A DNA stretch of 64,000 nt from an uncultured Rhodospirillaceae bacterium (GTDB taxonomy: Bacteria; Pseudomonadota; Alphaproteobacteria; Rhodospirillales; Magnetospirillaceae), in the NCBI GenBank assembly GCA_903941105.1, contig CAJANL010000199.1, forward strand, positions 1 through 64,000, given 5' to 3'. Of the stretch, positions 28,248 to 38,688 are shown in pieces; within the stretch, counting starts at the first letter, position 1; each line of letters opens with the position of its first letter. Under the pieces are notes generated by a model. The model ran no database searches, was not told the DNA's origin, and was given only the letters and a program-made list of their open reading frames with translations. The position numbers and the translations under genes were made by a program.

Positions 28248-29500
28248 TGTTCAATTGCGGGAGCGCGGGCCTCCCGCCCGCGCTCCAGGTGAGGCTTCTC
28301 CCTCCCTCGGCCGGGCCGGCGGCGTGGCGGTTGTTGTGCGCGCGGGCGTTGCGCGCCTTCGCCGACGGTTTCGTTTCGGTGCTGTTGCCGGTCTACCTGC
28401 TGGCCCTGGGCCATGACGCCGTCGCGGTCGGCGTCCTGGCCACGGCGACTCTGCTGGGTTCGGCGGCGCTGACCCTGGCGGTGGGCTTCGGCGCCCATCG
28501 CCGCGACCGCCGCCTGCTGCTGCTCGCCGCCGCCGGGCTGATGATACTGACCGGGCTGGGCTTCGCGGCGCTGACCGAGTTCTGGCCGCTGCTGCTGGTG
28601 GGCTTCGTCGGCACGCTCAACCCCAGTTCCGGCGATGTCAGCGTCTTCCTGCCGCTGGAGCAGGCGGTGCTGGCCGGGCAGGTCGATGGCAAGGACCGCA
28701 CCGCCCTGTTCGCCCGCTACACCGTCGCCGCCCAGATCACCGGTGCCCTGGGAGCTCTGGCCGCCGCCCTGCCCGCCCTCGCCACCGACCATTTCGCCGT
28801 GCCCGAGCTGGAGGCGCAGCGGGCCATGTTCCTGCTCTATGCCGCCCTGGGCGCCGCCGCCGGGCTGCTCTATCGCGGGCTGCCGCCGCTGCGCCCCACC
28901 ACCCATGCGCCGGAGGCGGCGCTGGGGCCGTCCAGGGATACCGTCTATCGTCTGGCGGGCCTATTCAGCCTGGACTCGTTCGGCGGCGGCTTCGTGGTGC
29001 AGTCGCTGCTGGCGTTGTGGCTGTTCCAGCGCTTTCACATGGAGCTGCCGACGGCGGCGGCCCTGTTCTTCTGGTCCAACCTGCTGATGGCGGCGTCACA
29101 GATGCTGGCGGTACCGCTGTCCAAGCGCATCGGGCTGGTGAACACCATGGTGCTCACCCATCTGCCGGCCAATGTCTGCCTGATCGCGGCGGCCTTCGCC
29201 CCTTCGGTGGAGGTGGCGGTCGTCCTGCTGCTGGTGCGCGCCGCCCTGTCGCAGATGGACGTGCCGACCCGCACCTCCTACGTCATGGCGGTGGTGACGC
29301 CGGCCGAGCGCCCCGCCGCCGCCTCGATCACCGCGGTGCCGCGCAGCCTGGCCGCCGCGGTCGGCCCGGTGCTGGCCGGCGGGCTGCTGGCCGCCACCTC
29401 GTTCGGCTGGCCGCTGGTGATCGCCGGTGGGGCCAAGATCGTCTATGACCTGCTGCTGCTGCGGGGCTTCCGCCACCACAAGCCGCCCGAGGAGCATTGA
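28247..29500 (+). CDS. MFS transporter
   Basis: 417 aa from a GTG that shares one base with the htpG stop (TAGTG); AGAAGGGG inside htpG is its ribosome site. About 12 hydrophobic segments can be counted, in two sets of six, with the basic loop GAHRRDRRLLL after the second helix as in the MFS A-motif region. A long loop with PPLRPTTHAPE separates the halves. It sits in the inner membrane. The substrate is unknown; translational coupling to a chaperone gene is unusual but gives no clue. The track shows it as the end of a 995-aa frame, of which the first part is htpG shadow. Confidence 0.82.
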   Translation: MFNCGSAGLPPALQVRLLPPSAGPAAWRLLCARALRAFADGFVSVLLPVYLLALGHDAVAVGVLATATLLGSAALTLAVGFGAHRRDRRLLLLAAAGLMILTGLGFAALTEFWPLLLVGFVGTLNPSSGDVSVFLPLEQAVLAGQVDGKDRTALFARYTVAAQITGALGALAAALPALATDHFAVPELEAQRAMFLLYAALGAAAGLLYRGLPPLRPTTHAPEAALGPSRDTVYRLAGLFSLDSFGGGFVVQSLLALWLFQRFHMELPTAAALFFWSNLLMAASQMLAVPLSKRIGLVNTMVLTHLPANVCLIAAAFAPSVEVAVVLLLVRAALSQMDVPTRTSYVMAVVTPAERPAAASITAVPRSLAAAVGPVLAGGLLAATSFGWPLVIAGGAKIVYDLLLLRGFRHHKPPEEH

Positions 29501-29552
29501 GCCGGAGGCGGCCTTCTGTTCAAATGCGGCGACACTCCGCCCGAGGACCCTG

Positions 29553-30170
29553 ATGGACGACAAGAGCCGGCGCCTTTTTTCCTTCCTTGAGAGCCTGCAC
29601 GGCGACCTCTATCCCGAGACGCAGTCCGAGCTTCACAGCAACATCAGCCGCCAGGTGATCGAACGCTGCGTCGCCGACGGCACTCTGCGCCGGGGGGACC
29701 GGCTGCTGGACATGGGCTGCGGGCAGGGCGTGGCGCTGGCGCTGTTCCGCCGGCACGGCATCGACGCCATCGGCATCACCATGGGCGAGGACTATCGCGT
29801 CTGCCGCGACGCCGGATACGACGTGCGCGAGATGGATTTCTCGTTCCTCGACTTCGAGGACGCCACCTTCGACTTCGTGTGGTGCCGCCACGCCCTTGAA
29901 CACAGCGTGTTCCCCCTGTTCACCCTGCATGAGATTCGCCGGGTTCTGAGGCCGGGCGGGCGCGCCTATGTGGAGGTGCCGGCCCCCGATACGATCGTCC
30001 GCCATGAGAACAATCCCAACCACTACAGCGTCTTGGGGATGACCATGTGGTTGAGTCTGTTCGACAAGGCGGGATTCACCCTTGTCGGCAAGCAGGACAT
30101 CGTCTTCCGGCTCAAGGTCGGCCCCGACGCCTACCATTCTTTCCTGCTGCGCAACGGGAACGACCAATGA
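29553..30170 (+). CDS. Class I SAM-dependent methyltransferase
   Basis: 205 aa. The SAM-binding motif I is LLDMGCGQGVALALF, followed by the acidic end of beta-2 (GITMGEDY) and motif III near FDFVWCRHALEH with LRPGGRAYVEVPAPD, typical of the Methyltransf_11/23 group. Cytosolic. It overlaps the FkbM-type gene by ATGA. The pair could methylate the sugars of a surface glycan, since FkbM-type enzymes and such small methyltransferases occur in glycan loci; this is inferred. Confidence 0.82.
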   Translation: MDDKSRRLFSFLESLHGDLYPETQSELHSNISRQVIERCVADGTLRRGDRLLDMGCGQGVALALFRRHGIDAIGITMGEDYRVCRDAGYDVREMDFSFLDFEDATFDFVWCRHALEHSVFPLFTLHEIRRVLRPGGRAYVEVPAPDTIVRHENNPNHYSVLGMTMWLSLFDKAGFTLVGKQDIVFRLKVGPDAYHSFLLRNGNDQ

Positions 30171-31036
30171 GCCTTGAAACCTTCACCCTGTCCTATGGCC
30201 GCGCCGGCAGGAAGGGCAAGACCTTCCGCTTTTCCATCGACACCGCCTATCCCGGCCAGTCGTTCCTGAAGCCGTTCCTCGCCAGGAACGAGGTCTGCGA
30301 CCCGCCGCTCACGGCGGCCATCGCCGGCTTTCTCGACGAGGGTGACGTGGTTTTCGACGTGGGCGCCAATGTCGGCTACTACACCATGCAAGCGCTGCAG
30401 AACGTCGGCAAGACCGGCGCGGTCTATGCCTTCGAGGCCAATCCCGAGATGTTCCGCATCCTGACCTTGAACGGGGTGCAGAACCGGGCCGCCAACCTGC
30501 ACGCCTTCAACGTCGCCGTCTCGGATCGCCCCGGCACTGCCACCTTCTATGTCAATCCCCAGGAGGAAGGCACCAGCTCGCTGCACGACCCCCGGCCCTA
30601 TGCGCCGCAGGGCAGCCTCTACGACACCATCGAGCCGATCAGCGTCGCCGCCATCACGCTGGACGAATACTTCCTCGACGCCGGCCTCAAGGCGGTGAAG
30701 CTGATCAAGATCGACGTCGAGGGCTTCGAACCGCAGGTTCTGGAGGGCGGCCGGCGGTTCATCCAGAAGTACAGGCCCGACCATATCGTCTTCGAGGTCA
30801 GCTCACTGATGCCGGGCATTCCTGCCGGCACCGACCTGCCCATCCGCCATGCCCTGGCGACGCTGGGCTACACCTGCCACCTGATCCGGCCCATGCAGGA
30901 CAATGATCAGGTCCGCGCCGTCTTCCGCGATAAGATGTTCCTGCACATCCCGGAAAGCGTGGCCATGCAGATCCGCTACGGCAACGTCATCGCCACCCGG
31001 CAACGCATCGACAGCATGACGGGGTATGGGCCGTAA
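30167..31036 (+). CDS. FkbM family methyltransferase
   Basis: 289 aa. The FkbM signature is clear: VVFDVGANVGYYTMQALQNVG as motif I, AFEANPEMFRILTLNGVQN, and LIKIDVEGFEPQVLEGGRRF followed by IVFEVS. Members methylate hydroxyls of polyketides or sugars. It is coupled to the upstream methyltransferase by a 4-bp overlap. Substrate not identifiable. After the stop comes a poorly conserved stretch without a clear terminator. Confidence 0.88.
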   Translation: MSLETFTLSYGRAGRKGKTFRFSIDTAYPGQSFLKPFLARNEVCDPPLTAAIAGFLDEGDVVFDVGANVGYYTMQALQNVGKTGAVYAFEANPEMFRILTLNGVQNRAANLHAFNVAVSDRPGTATFYVNPQEEGTSSLHDPRPYAPQGSLYDTIEPISVAAITLDEYFLDAGLKAVKLIKIDVEGFEPQVLEGGRRFIQKYRPDHIVFEVSSLMPGIPAGTDLPIRHALATLGYTCHLIRPMQDNDQVRAVFRDKMFLHIPESVAMQIRYGNVIATRQRIDSMTGYGP

Positions 31037-31465
31037 CTGGGGCAAAGCCCCGAGTGGCGGAGGCAAAGACTCACATGTGGCTGAGTCTGCCAGCCATTCG
31101 TGAGTCGGTGAGGCCATCGGCAATGAACAAGGAGGAATGGCTGCGCGTTCTCGACCTCCGCGAGATCAGCGGCATTCCTGTGAATAGGGCGGCCTAGCCG
31201 GACTAGACATTCTCGATGAAGTTGATGATTGACATATGCAGATGGCGTTTCCGCTTGCTGCCTATGGCTTTGATCACGACGCTTGAAAACAACTTTATGA
31301 TATATACAGATATATTATTGACGAATGACGCTTGTCGACAAGGATCGGCACTGTCTGACGTTGTCACCGCCCTCGCTTCGCGTCCAGTCGCGCCCCCTCA
31401 CTTTTGCGCCGCAGAACCGGCGCGAACGCCTTGCAATCGGCGCTACGCCGCCTGATTCTGGTGCC
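31037..31465. other. Gene-poor stretch before the helicase gene
   Basis: A possible 40-aa frame runs from ATG 31075 to TAG 31197 (ending EISGIPVNRAA), with no known family; it may be a remnant. From 31210 to 31325 the DNA is AT-rich (aactttatgatatatacagatatattattg), unlike the surroundings, and probably holds the promoter of the helicase gene. Confidence 0.35.
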
Positions 31466-33907
31466 ATGAACACGCATCGGGGCCGCACCGTCGCGGTGCT
31501 GGGGCCAACCAACACCGGCAAGACCCACTTTGCGCTCGAGCGTATGCTGGGGCATGCCTCGGGCATGATCGGGTTCCCGCTGCGGCTGCTGGCGCGCGAG
31601 AACTACGACCGCATCGTCCGCCTCAAGGGTGCCGCCCAGGTCGCGCTGGTCACCGGCGAGGAGAAGATCGTGCCGCCGCGCCCGCGCTGGTGGGTGTGCA
31701 CGGTGGAATCCATGCCGCTGGACCGCCGCGTCGCCTTCCTGGCGGTGGACGAGATCCAGCTCTGCGCCGACCCCGATCGCGGCCACGTCTTTACCGACCG
31801 CCTGCTGCACGCCCGCGGCGAGGCCGAGACCCTGTTCCTAGGCGCCGAGACCATCAAGCCGCTGCTGCGGCGGCTGGTGCCGGGGATCGAGTTCCTCAGC
31901 CGGCCACGGTTCTCCGAACTCAGCTACACCGGCGCCCGCAAGCTCAACCGGCTGCCGCCGCGCACCGCCGTGGTGGCGTTCTCGGCCGCCGAGGTCTATG
32001 CCATGGCCGAATTCGTCCGCCGCCAGCGTGGCGGCGCCGCGGTGGTGCTGGGGGCGCTCAGCCCGCGCACCCGCAACGCCCAGGTCGGCATGTACCAGGC
32101 CGGCGAGGTCGACTACATCGTCGCCACCGATGCCATCGGCATGGGGCTCAACATGGATGTGGACCACGTCGCCTTCGCCGCCCTACGCAAGTTCGACGGC
32201 CGCACGCCACGCGACCTGGAGCCCGCCGAGATCGCCCAGATCGCCGGCCGCGCCGGGCGCCACATGAACGACGGCACCTTCGGCACCACCGCCGATGTCG
32301 GCGGCATCCCGCCCCTGGCGGTGGAGGCGGTGGAGAACCATCAGTTCGCGCCGCTGAAGGCGCTGTCGTGGCGTAATGCCGAATTGCGCTTCGCCACCGT
32401 GCCGGCCTTGCTGGCCAGCCTCGACAAGGCACCCGATGCCGCCGGGCTGATCCGTGCCCGCGAGGCCGACGACCATCTGGCGCTGGGCATCCTGGCCAAG
32501 GAGCCCGAGATCGCCGCCAAGGCCAACCATCCCGAGCGGGTGCGGTTGCTGTGGGATGTCTGCCAAATTCCCGACTTCCGCAAGGTGATGGCCGATGCCC
32601 ATACCCGCCTGTTGGGTCAGGTGTTCCGTCATCTCACCGGGCCGGGCCGACGCCTGCCCGCCGACTGGCTGGATAATCACGTGACACGGCTCGACCGCAG
32701 CGACGGCGAGATCGACACCATCGTCGGCCGCATCGCCAATGTGCGCACCTGGACCTATGTGGCACACCGCGCCGACTGGGTGGCCGACCCGGCGCACTGG
32801 CAGGAGCGCACCCGCGCCATCGAGGACCGCCTGTCCGATGCGTTGCACGAGCGCCTGACCCAACGCTTCGTCGATCGCCGCACTTCGGTGCTGGTGCGCG
32901 GCCTGCGCGGCGAGGGCGAGTTGCTGTCGGCGGTGACCGGCGGTGGCGAGGTGGTGGTGGAAGGCCACTTCGTCGGCAGCCTGTCCGGCTTCCGCTTCGT
33001 CCCCGACCCGTCGGAGACCGCCGGTGCCGCCCGCGCTGTGCTGGCGGCGGCGACGCGGGCCTTGAAGGGCGAGATCGGCGGCCGCATCGAGCGGCTGGCC
33101 GGCGATGGTGACGATGCCTTCCGGCTGTCCGAGGACGGTTATGTGCTGTGGCGCGACGAGCCGGTGGCCCGCCTGCTGCCCGGCACCGAGCCGTTGCGGC
33201 CGCTGGTCGAGCCGCTGGCCTCCGATCTGCTCGACCCGGTGGGCCGCGATCGCATCCGCCGCCGTCTCGCCGACTGGCTGCGGGGGGAGGTGGAGAGCGC
33301 CTTCAGGCCTCTTGCGGTGGCGCGGGTGGCCCCCCTGTCGGGCGCGGCGCGCGGCCTGATGCACCAACTGGCCGAGGGGCTCGGTTCGGTGGCGCGCGGC
33401 ACCGTCGCCGCCCAGGTCGCCGCCCTGTCCGAGGAGGATCGCCGGTCACTGGCGCGGCTGGGCATCCGGCTGGGGATGGACGGTGTCTACCTGCCGGCAC
33501 TGCTGAAGCCGGGGCTGCAGCGGCTGCGCGCCCTGCTATGGTCGGTGCATGGCGGCCATCCTTATGTGGACCCGCCCGGCGGCCGGGTGTCGCTGGCGGC
33601 GACGGCGCCGGCCGAGGCCTACGAGGCGATGGGCTACCGGGTGGTGGGCGGACGCGCCATCCGTCTCGACATGCTGGAACGCTTCGCCGCCGAGGTCCGC
33701 CGTCTGGGCCGCGCCGGGGCCTTCGAGCCGCCTCCGCAACTGGCGTCGCAGTTGGGGATGACCGTGACCGAGGCCGCCGGAGTGCTGGCGGCCATGGGCT
33801 TCCGCCGCCGGGAGGACGGCTTCTTCCTGTCGCCGCGCAAGGCACCGCCCAAGCGAGCCACCGGGCACCGGGAGGACTCGCCCTTCGCGGTGTTGCGCAA
33901 GCTGTAG
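31466..33907 (+). CDS. Suv3-like DExH/D RNA helicase
   Basis: 813 aa from the ATG at 31466; the track start at 31325 adds 47 residues of unlikely composition. Walker A VLGPTNTGKTHFALERML and the DEIQ box (FLAVDEIQLCADPDRGHVF) are those of the Suv3/mitochondrial degradosome helicases. Motifs V and VI read ATDAIGMGLNMDVDHVAF and QIAGRAGRH. The C-terminal 400 residues are helical and carry a basic tail (PRKAPPKRATGH). It unwinds RNA, probably to assist exonucleases such as PNPase. Alphaproteobacteria commonly carry this relative of mitochondrial SUPV3L1. Convergent with the hybrid kinase gene, 6 bp apart. Confidence 0.87.
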   Translation: MNTHRGRTVAVLGPTNTGKTHFALERMLGHASGMIGFPLRLLARENYDRIVRLKGAAQVALVTGEEKIVPPRPRWWVCTVESMPLDRRVAFLAVDEIQLCADPDRGHVFTDRLLHARGEAETLFLGAETIKPLLRRLVPGIEFLSRPRFSELSYTGARKLNRLPPRTAVVAFSAAEVYAMAEFVRRQRGGAAVVLGALSPRTRNAQVGMYQAGEVDYIVATDAIGMGLNMDVDHVAFAALRKFDGRTPRDLEPAEIAQIAGRAGRHMNDGTFGTTADVGGIPPLAVEAVENHQFAPLKALSWRNAELRFATVPALLASLDKAPDAAGLIRAREADDHLALGILAKEPEIAAKANHPERVRLLWDVCQIPDFRKVMADAHTRLLGQVFRHLTGPGRRLPADWLDNHVTRLDRSDGEIDTIVGRIANVRTWTYVAHRADWVADPAHWQERTRAIEDRLSDALHERLTQRFVDRRTSVLVRGLRGEGELLSAVTGGGEVVVEGHFVGSLSGFRFVPDPSETAGAARAVLAAATRALKGEIGGRIERLAGDGDDAFRLSEDGYVLWRDEPVARLLPGTEPLRPLVEPLASDLLDPVGRDRIRRRLADWLRGEVESAFRPLAVARVAPLSGAARGLMHQLAEGLGSVARGTVAAQVAALSEEDRRSLARLGIRLGMDGVYLPALLKPGLQRLRALLWSVHGGHPYVDPPGGRVSLAATAPAEAYEAMGYRVVGGRAIRLDMLERFAAEVRRLGRAGAFEPPPQLASQLGMTVTEAAGVLAAMGFRRREDGFFLSPRKAPPKRATGHREDSPFAVLRKL

Positions 33908-33913
33908 CGGCCC

Positions 33914-36706
33914 CTAAGCCCCCACCTTTTCGCCCCATTGCGCCAGTTTGGCCAGCAGGTTGTCGGGGCGGAAGGGCTTGCCGATGTAGTCGTCCATGCC
34001 GGCCTCGCGGCAGCGTTCCTCGTCGCCGGCCAGCACGTTGGCGGTCATGGCGATGACGGGGATGCGGGCGGCGGCGCCGGGCAGCGCGCGGATACGCCCC
34101 GTCGCCTCGAAGCCGTCCAGCTCCGGCATTTGCACGTCCATCAGGACGACGTCGAAGGTCTGGCTGCGCACCAAATCCACCGCCTGAATGCCGTTCTCCG
34201 CCCCCACCACCCTATGGCCGGCCCCTTCCAGCAGGACCCGGGCCAGCTTGGCGTTGACCGGATTGTCCTCCACCAGCAGCACCGTCAACGGGCGGCCGGG
34301 ACGAGACAACGGCTGCGCCGCGGGACGAATCGGTTCGGCGGTGGCGGTTGCGGTCATGGGCAGGGTGAACCAGAAGCGGCTGCCCTTGCCCAGTTCGCTG
34401 TCGACGCCGATTTCGCCGCCCATTACCTCCACCAGCCGCTTGCAGATGGCCAGCCCCAGCCCGGTGCCGCCGAAACGCCGCGAGATGGAGCTGTCGGCTT
34501 GGCTGAACGAGGTGAACAGGCGGCCGATGGCGTCTTCGGGAATGCCGACACCGCTGTCGGTGATCTCGAACCGCAGTACCAGCGCATCGCCACGCCGCGA
34601 TACCAGCCACGCCGACACGGTAACGGCACCCCTTTCGGTGAACTTGACGGCATTGCCCACCAGGTTGAGCAGCACCTGGCGCAGCCGCGCCACATCCCCC
34701 GACAGCAGCGGCGGAATATCGGGGGCCACGTCCACCGACAGCGCCACCTGCTTGTCGCGGGCGCGCGGACTGATCAGGGCCGCCACCCGCCGCAGGGTGT
34801 CGTGCAGTTCGAAGGTCACCGCCTCGACGGTGACCCGGCCGGATTCGAGACGCGAGAAGTCGAGGATGTCGTTGAGGATGGTGAGCAGCGCCTCGCCCGA
34901 CTCCATGATGGTCTCGACATAATCACGCTGGTCGCCGTCCAGTGGCGTGCCGCGCAGCACATGGGTCATTCCCAGGATGCCGTTCATGGGGGTACGTATT
35001 TCGTGGCTGATCACCGCCAGAAATTCCGACTTGGCGCGACTGGCAGCCTCGGCGGCCTCCTTGGCGGCAAGCAATTCGTCCTCGGCGGCGATGCGCTCGG
35101 TGATGTCGACCATGGCCCCCACCACGCCGCCGATCTGCCGGTCGGCGGTGGCCAGCGGCGCCTTGAACAGCAGCACGGCGCGCCGGCTGCCGTCCGGCCG
35201 CTTGATATAGCTCTGGTAGACCTTGGACGTCTCGCCGGCCAGCAGCTCACGGTCGCTGTCCTCGGCCTGGAGTGCCACGTCCAGTGGCGCCAGCTGCCGG
35301 GCGGTGCGGCCGAGAATGTCGGCGCGCGACAATCCCAGCAATTGGTCGAAGGCCTTGTTGCAGCCCAGCACGCGGCCCGACATGTCCTTGTAGTAGATAC
35401 CGTTGGGAATGGTATCGATGACCGTCTGGTGCAGGCTGAGCTGGTCGCGCAAGGCTTGCTCGGCGAGCTTGCGGGCGGTGATGTCGTTGGCCGCCACCAG
35501 CAGCGCCGGCTGGTCGCCGTGGTCGAGCGGGATCATGGACACCAGTGCCCAGAACGGCACTCCGGTGGTGGTGCGCAGCCGCGCCTCGAAATCCGCCACC
35601 TGCCCCTGGCGGGCGAGCAGCCGCAGGATGCGGGCCAGGTCGCGGCGATGGATGCACTGCGGCGGCAGCGGCCGCCCCACCAGCATGCGCGAATCCGACG
35701 CCAGTTGCGCCGCCGCCCGGTGGTTGGCGTAGAGCACGGTGCCGTCGTTCCTGCGGATCAGCACCAGTGGCAGCGGCGCCGCCGCCAGGATGGTGGACAG
35801 CCGCTCCTCGCTGAGCGACACCTGTTGGCGGCCCTGCCGCTGGGCGTCGAGATAGCGGACCGAGAACCACCCCAGCGCCCCGGCCAGGGCGGCCAGCGCC
35901 GCGCCCAGCGAGCGCAGCAGGGTCATGGTCGCCGGCGGCCGTGCGTCCCAACCGCCGGAGGGCGTGGCGGCAATCTGCCACGAGCCGCCGGGTAGGGTGA
36001 TGTCCAGGATCACCGGGTTGTCTCCGAACACCGACGGCTCGCCGTGGAACACCCCGCCCTGTGCCCCCAGGCCATCGGTGCCGCGGATCGCCACCTTCAG
36101 CGACGCGCGCGACTCGGATACCCCGGCGGCGTCCAGCAGGGTGTCGAAGTTGATGGGAATGGCCACCAGTCCCCAGGGCGGTCCGCTGCCCGGCGGGCCG
36201 TCGGGCAGGGAGTCGAAGATGGGGGTGCGGCCGATGACGGCATTGCCGCCCTGAAGCAATCGAACCGGGCCGGCCAGCACCGGCTGGCGGGTTTCGAACA
36301 TGCGCTGGATGGCCGGCCACTGGTCGGGCAGGTCGCGGTAGTCGCGCCCCACCGCGGAGGCATTGCCCTCATGGGGGTAGACGTAGGTGATGGTGGTGCC
36401 GCGGGCCAGCGTGACGTTGCGGATGTGGCGGCGCTGCGCCATCACCTCGCGGGCGATGGTCTCGAATTCGCCACGGGTCAGGTCGCGGTGCAGGGCGACG
36501 GTGGCCACCAGGGCGCGGGCCAGCGCCAGGGTGCCGGTCAACTCGCCTTCCAGCCGGGCTCGCATGGTCGACAGGCGGTTCAGCGTGTCGAGGCGCAGCT
36601 CGTGGCCGTGGCGCTGCCATTCCAGCCGCTCGACGATCAGCAGCCCGCCGGCCACGATCGCGGTGGACAGGATGGCGACGAGCCAGGGCCGGGTCTTTGC
36701 GCGCAT
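33914..36706 (-). CDS. Hybrid sensor histidine kinase (CHASE-like, PAS, PAS, HisKA, HATPase, REC)
   Basis: 930 aa. TM1 (about 8-26) and TM2 (about 260-282) enclose a periplasmic domain of CHASE type ([20 protein letters not shown]). Two PAS domains follow (about 295-415 and 425-545). HisKA has [14 protein letters not shown], with the phospho-His near 564; the ATPase has N-box [13 protein letters not shown] and G-boxes [10 protein letters not shown] and [10 protein letters not shown]. The REC domain near 790-925 starts [13 protein letters not shown], with the phospho-Asp in MDVQMP near 856. No Hpt domain or separate regulator gene is next to it, so the phosphorelay partner is elsewhere. Confidence 0.93.
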   Translation of the reverse strand: MRAKTRPWLVAILSTAIVAGGLLIVERLEWQRHGHELRLDTLNRLSTMRARLEGELTGTLALARALVATVALHRDLTRGEFETIAREVMAQRRHIRNVTLARGTTITYVYPHEGNASAVGRDYRDLPDQWPAIQRMFETRQPVLAGPVRLLQGGNAVIGRTPIFDSLPDGPPGSGPPWGLVAIPINFDTLLDAAGVSESRASLKVAIRGTDGLGAQGGVFHGEPSVFGDNPVILDITLPGGSWQIAATPSGGWDARPPATMTLLRSLGAALAALAGALGWFSVRYLDAQRQGRQQVSLSEERLSTILAAAPLPLVLIRRNDGTVLYANHRAAAQLASDSRMLVGRPLPPQCIHRRDLARILRLLARQGQVADFEARLRTTTGVPFWALVSMIPLDHGDQPALLVAANDITARKLAEQALRDQLSLHQTVIDTIPNGIYYKDMSGRVLGCNKAFDQLLGLSRADILGRTARQLAPLDVALQAEDSDRELLAGETSKVYQSYIKRPDGSRRAVLLFKAPLATADRQIGGVVGAMVDITERIAAEDELLAAKEAAEAASRAKSEFLAVISHEIRTPMNGILGMTHVLRGTPLDGDQRDYVETIMESGEALLTILNDILDFSRLESGRVTVEAVTFELHDTLRRVAALISPRARDKQVALSVDVAPDIPPLLSGDVARLRQVLLNLVGNAVKFTERGAVTVSAWLVSRRGDALVLRFEITDSGVGIPEDAIGRLFTSFSQADSSISRRFGGTGLGLAICKRLVEVMGGEIGVDSELGKGSRFWFTLPMTATATAEPIRPAAQPLSRPGRPLTVLLVEDNPVNAKLARVLLEGAGHRVVGAENGIQAVDLVRSQTFDVVLMDVQMPELDGFEATGRIRALPGAAARIPVIAMTANVLAGDEERCREAGMDDYIGKPFRPDNLLAKLAQWGEKVGA

Positions 36707-36787
36707 GAGTCACATTCCCGCCGGTCGGAGTTCCGACAACAGCTTACTCCGCCATTGCCATCAGCGCAGTCGGGTCGAATCCCTATT

Positions 36788-37798
36788 TCACGGGTTTGCC
36801 GGCACCCCCGACGTGGTGGAATACTCGAAGTGCAGCGCCTCGCCGGGATGCACCACGTCATAGGCAGAGTGGGCGGCGCGGGCCGCTTCGGCGAAACCGG
36901 ACAGGATCAACTTCAGCTTGCCGGGATAGCTGCAGATGTCGCCGGCCGCGAACACGCCCGGCGCCGAACTGGCACCGGTGGCCGGGTCGACGGCGATCAG
37001 GCTGCGATCCATGCCCAGGCCCCAGTCCGCGATGGGCCCTAATTCCATGGCGAGGCCGAAGAACGGCAACAGCACGTCGGCGTCGAGGCGCCGGGTCTCG
37101 CCCTCCAGGGTCGCCACAATCACGGCGGAGAGGCGTCCGCCCTCGCCCTCCAGCCCATGCAGCTGATAGGGCACCACCAGCTCGACGGCACCCGAGGCGG
37201 CCATCTGCTTGAGGCGGGCTTCCGATTCGGGCGCGGCGCGGAACTTGGGGCGGCGGTGCACCACCATCACCTTGGCCGCAACCTCGGCCAGCGACACTGC
37301 CCAGTCCACCGCCGAATCGCCGCCGCCGGCGATCACCACCCGCTTGCCGCGGAAATCTTCGCGCTTGCGCACCATGTAGAACACGCTGGTGCCCTCATAG
37401 CCGGTCAGGCCCTCCAGCGGCGGCCGGTTGGGGCCGAAGGCGCCGCAGCCGGCAGCGATGATCACCACTGGCGCCAGGATGGCCTCGCCGTTGGACAGGC
37501 CACAGCGCCAGCGCTGGCCGTCGCGCTGCAGCGAGATCACCTGCACCCCGAAATGATAGGTGGGCGAGAAGGGCGCCGCCTGCTCCGCCAGCTTGTCGAT
37601 CAGCTCGGCGGCCAGGATGCGGGGATGGCCCGGGATGTCGAAGATGGGCTTCTCCGGATAGAGCGCTTGGCACTGGCCGCCGATCCCTTCCAGCGCGTCG
37701 ACCACATGGCACTTCAGCTTGACCATGCCGCATTCGAACACCGCGAACAGCCCCACCGGGCCTGCTCCGATGATGACGGCGTCGGTTTCATGCCGCAT
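36788..37798 (-). CDS. Ferredoxin--NADP reductase, thioredoxin-reductase-like type
   Basis: 336 aa from the ATG at 37798, which has AAGGAGG 5 bp upstream; an ATG at 37819 (MNSKEEV) is an alternative with a weaker site. FAD motif VIIGAGPVGLFAVFECGM, then GIGGQCQALYPEKPIFDIPG, typical of the TrxR-like FNR group (Bacillus YumC type), and the NADPH motif VVIAGGGDSAVDWAVSLAE. The redox CxxC of thioredoxin reductase is absent. It transfers electrons between NADPH and ferredoxin or flavodoxin in the cytosol. It lies 29 bp after the HAD gene and is probably in the pyrD transcript. Confidence 0.9.
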   Translation of the reverse strand: MRHETDAVIIGAGPVGLFAVFECGMVKLKCHVVDALEGIGGQCQALYPEKPIFDIPGHPRILAAELIDKLAEQAAPFSPTYHFGVQVISLQRDGQRWRCGLSNGEAILAPVVIIAAGCGAFGPNRPPLEGLTGYEGTSVFYMVRKREDFRGKRVVIAGGGDSAVDWAVSLAEVAAKVMVVHRRPKFRAAPESEARLKQMAASGAVELVVPYQLHGLEGEGGRLSAVIVATLEGETRRLDADVLLPFFGLAMELGPIADWGLGMDRSLIAVDPATGASSAPGVFAAGDICSYPGKLKLILSGFAEAARAAHSAYDVVHPGEALHFEYSTTSGVPANP

Positions 37799-37827
37799 GA
37801 CTTCCTCCTTGGAATTCATAGTTCCTT

Positions 37828-38688
37828 CTACCACGCGAACGTCGCCATGGCCGCCGTCGGCGTCTCACCGTGGTCGGCGATCACCTGCTCCAGCCGCGCC
37901 GGGTCGGGCGTCTCGCCCCAGGCAATGCCCAACTCCTCGGCGTGGATGCCGCCGGTGACCAGCACCGAATCGATGCCGGCGGCATTGGCGCCCTTGACGT
38001 CGGTGTGCAGCGCGTCGCCGATGGCGCAGACCCGGGCGCAACCCAGCATGGCGAGCGCCACGGCGTAGATGGCCGGATCGGGCTTGCCACGCTGGCTGAC
38101 CACGCCGCCCATGGCGGCATAGCGGGCGGCGATGGCCCCGGCGCAGGTGATGCGGGCGCCCTGGCGGATCACCACGTGGTCGGGATTGGCGCAGATCATC
38201 GGCAGGCGCCGCGCCAGGGCCTGCTCCAGCACCGGCAGGTAGTCCTCGACGGTCTCGGTCAGCTCCCACGGCCCGGTGTTGAGCACGAAATCGGCCGCGT
38301 CCAGGGCCACCGAGGCGTAATCCAGCCCCTCGAAGACGTTGCGGTCGCGCTCCGGCCCGAGATGGTAGAGCCGGCGGCCGAGGGCGGCATAGAACGGATC
38401 GCCGCGGCGAGCCAGTTCCAGGTGCACCGCCTCGCCCGAGGACAGCACCTCGTCATAAAGCTCGCGCGGCAGCCCCATGCGGGTCATCTGCGCTTCGAGG
38501 GCGGCGGCGCGGCGCGGCGCGTTGGACAGCAGGATGCTGCGCTTGCCGGCCCGGCGCAGGGCGGCCAGGGTGTCGCCGACGCCGGGATAGGCCTCGACGC
38601 CGTCGTGGATCACACCCCACAGGTCGAGCACGAAGCCGTCGTAGCGGTCGGCCACCGCCGACAGCCCGGCGATCCAGGGCGTGGTCAT
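37828..38688 (-). CDS. HAD-superfamily hydrolase, class IIA
   Basis: 286 aa. Motif I is FVLDLWGVIHDGVEAYPG, motif II ILLSNAPRR and motif III/IV GKPDPAIYAVAL with CAIGDALHTDVKGANAAGIDS, as in the TIGR01459-type HAD IIA proteins of alphaproteobacteria. The nucleophile Asp and the acid/base position are changed to D-x-W, as usual in this subgroup. A sugar-phosphate or nucleotide phosphatase is likely; substrate unknown. It overlaps pyrD by 4 bp (ATGA). Confidence 0.87.
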   Translation of the reverse strand: MTTPWIAGLSAVADRYDGFVLDLWGVIHDGVEAYPGVGDTLAALRRAGKRSILLSNAPRRAAALEAQMTRMGLPRELYDEVLSSGEAVHLELARRGDPFYAALGRRLYHLGPERDRNVFEGLDYASVALDAADFVLNTGPWELTETVEDYLPVLEQALARRLPMICANPDHVVIRQGARITCAGAIAARYAAMGGVVSQRGKPDPAIYAVALAMLGCARVCAIGDALHTDVKGANAAGIDSVLVTGGIHAEELGIAWGETPDPARLEQVIADHGETPTAAMATFAW

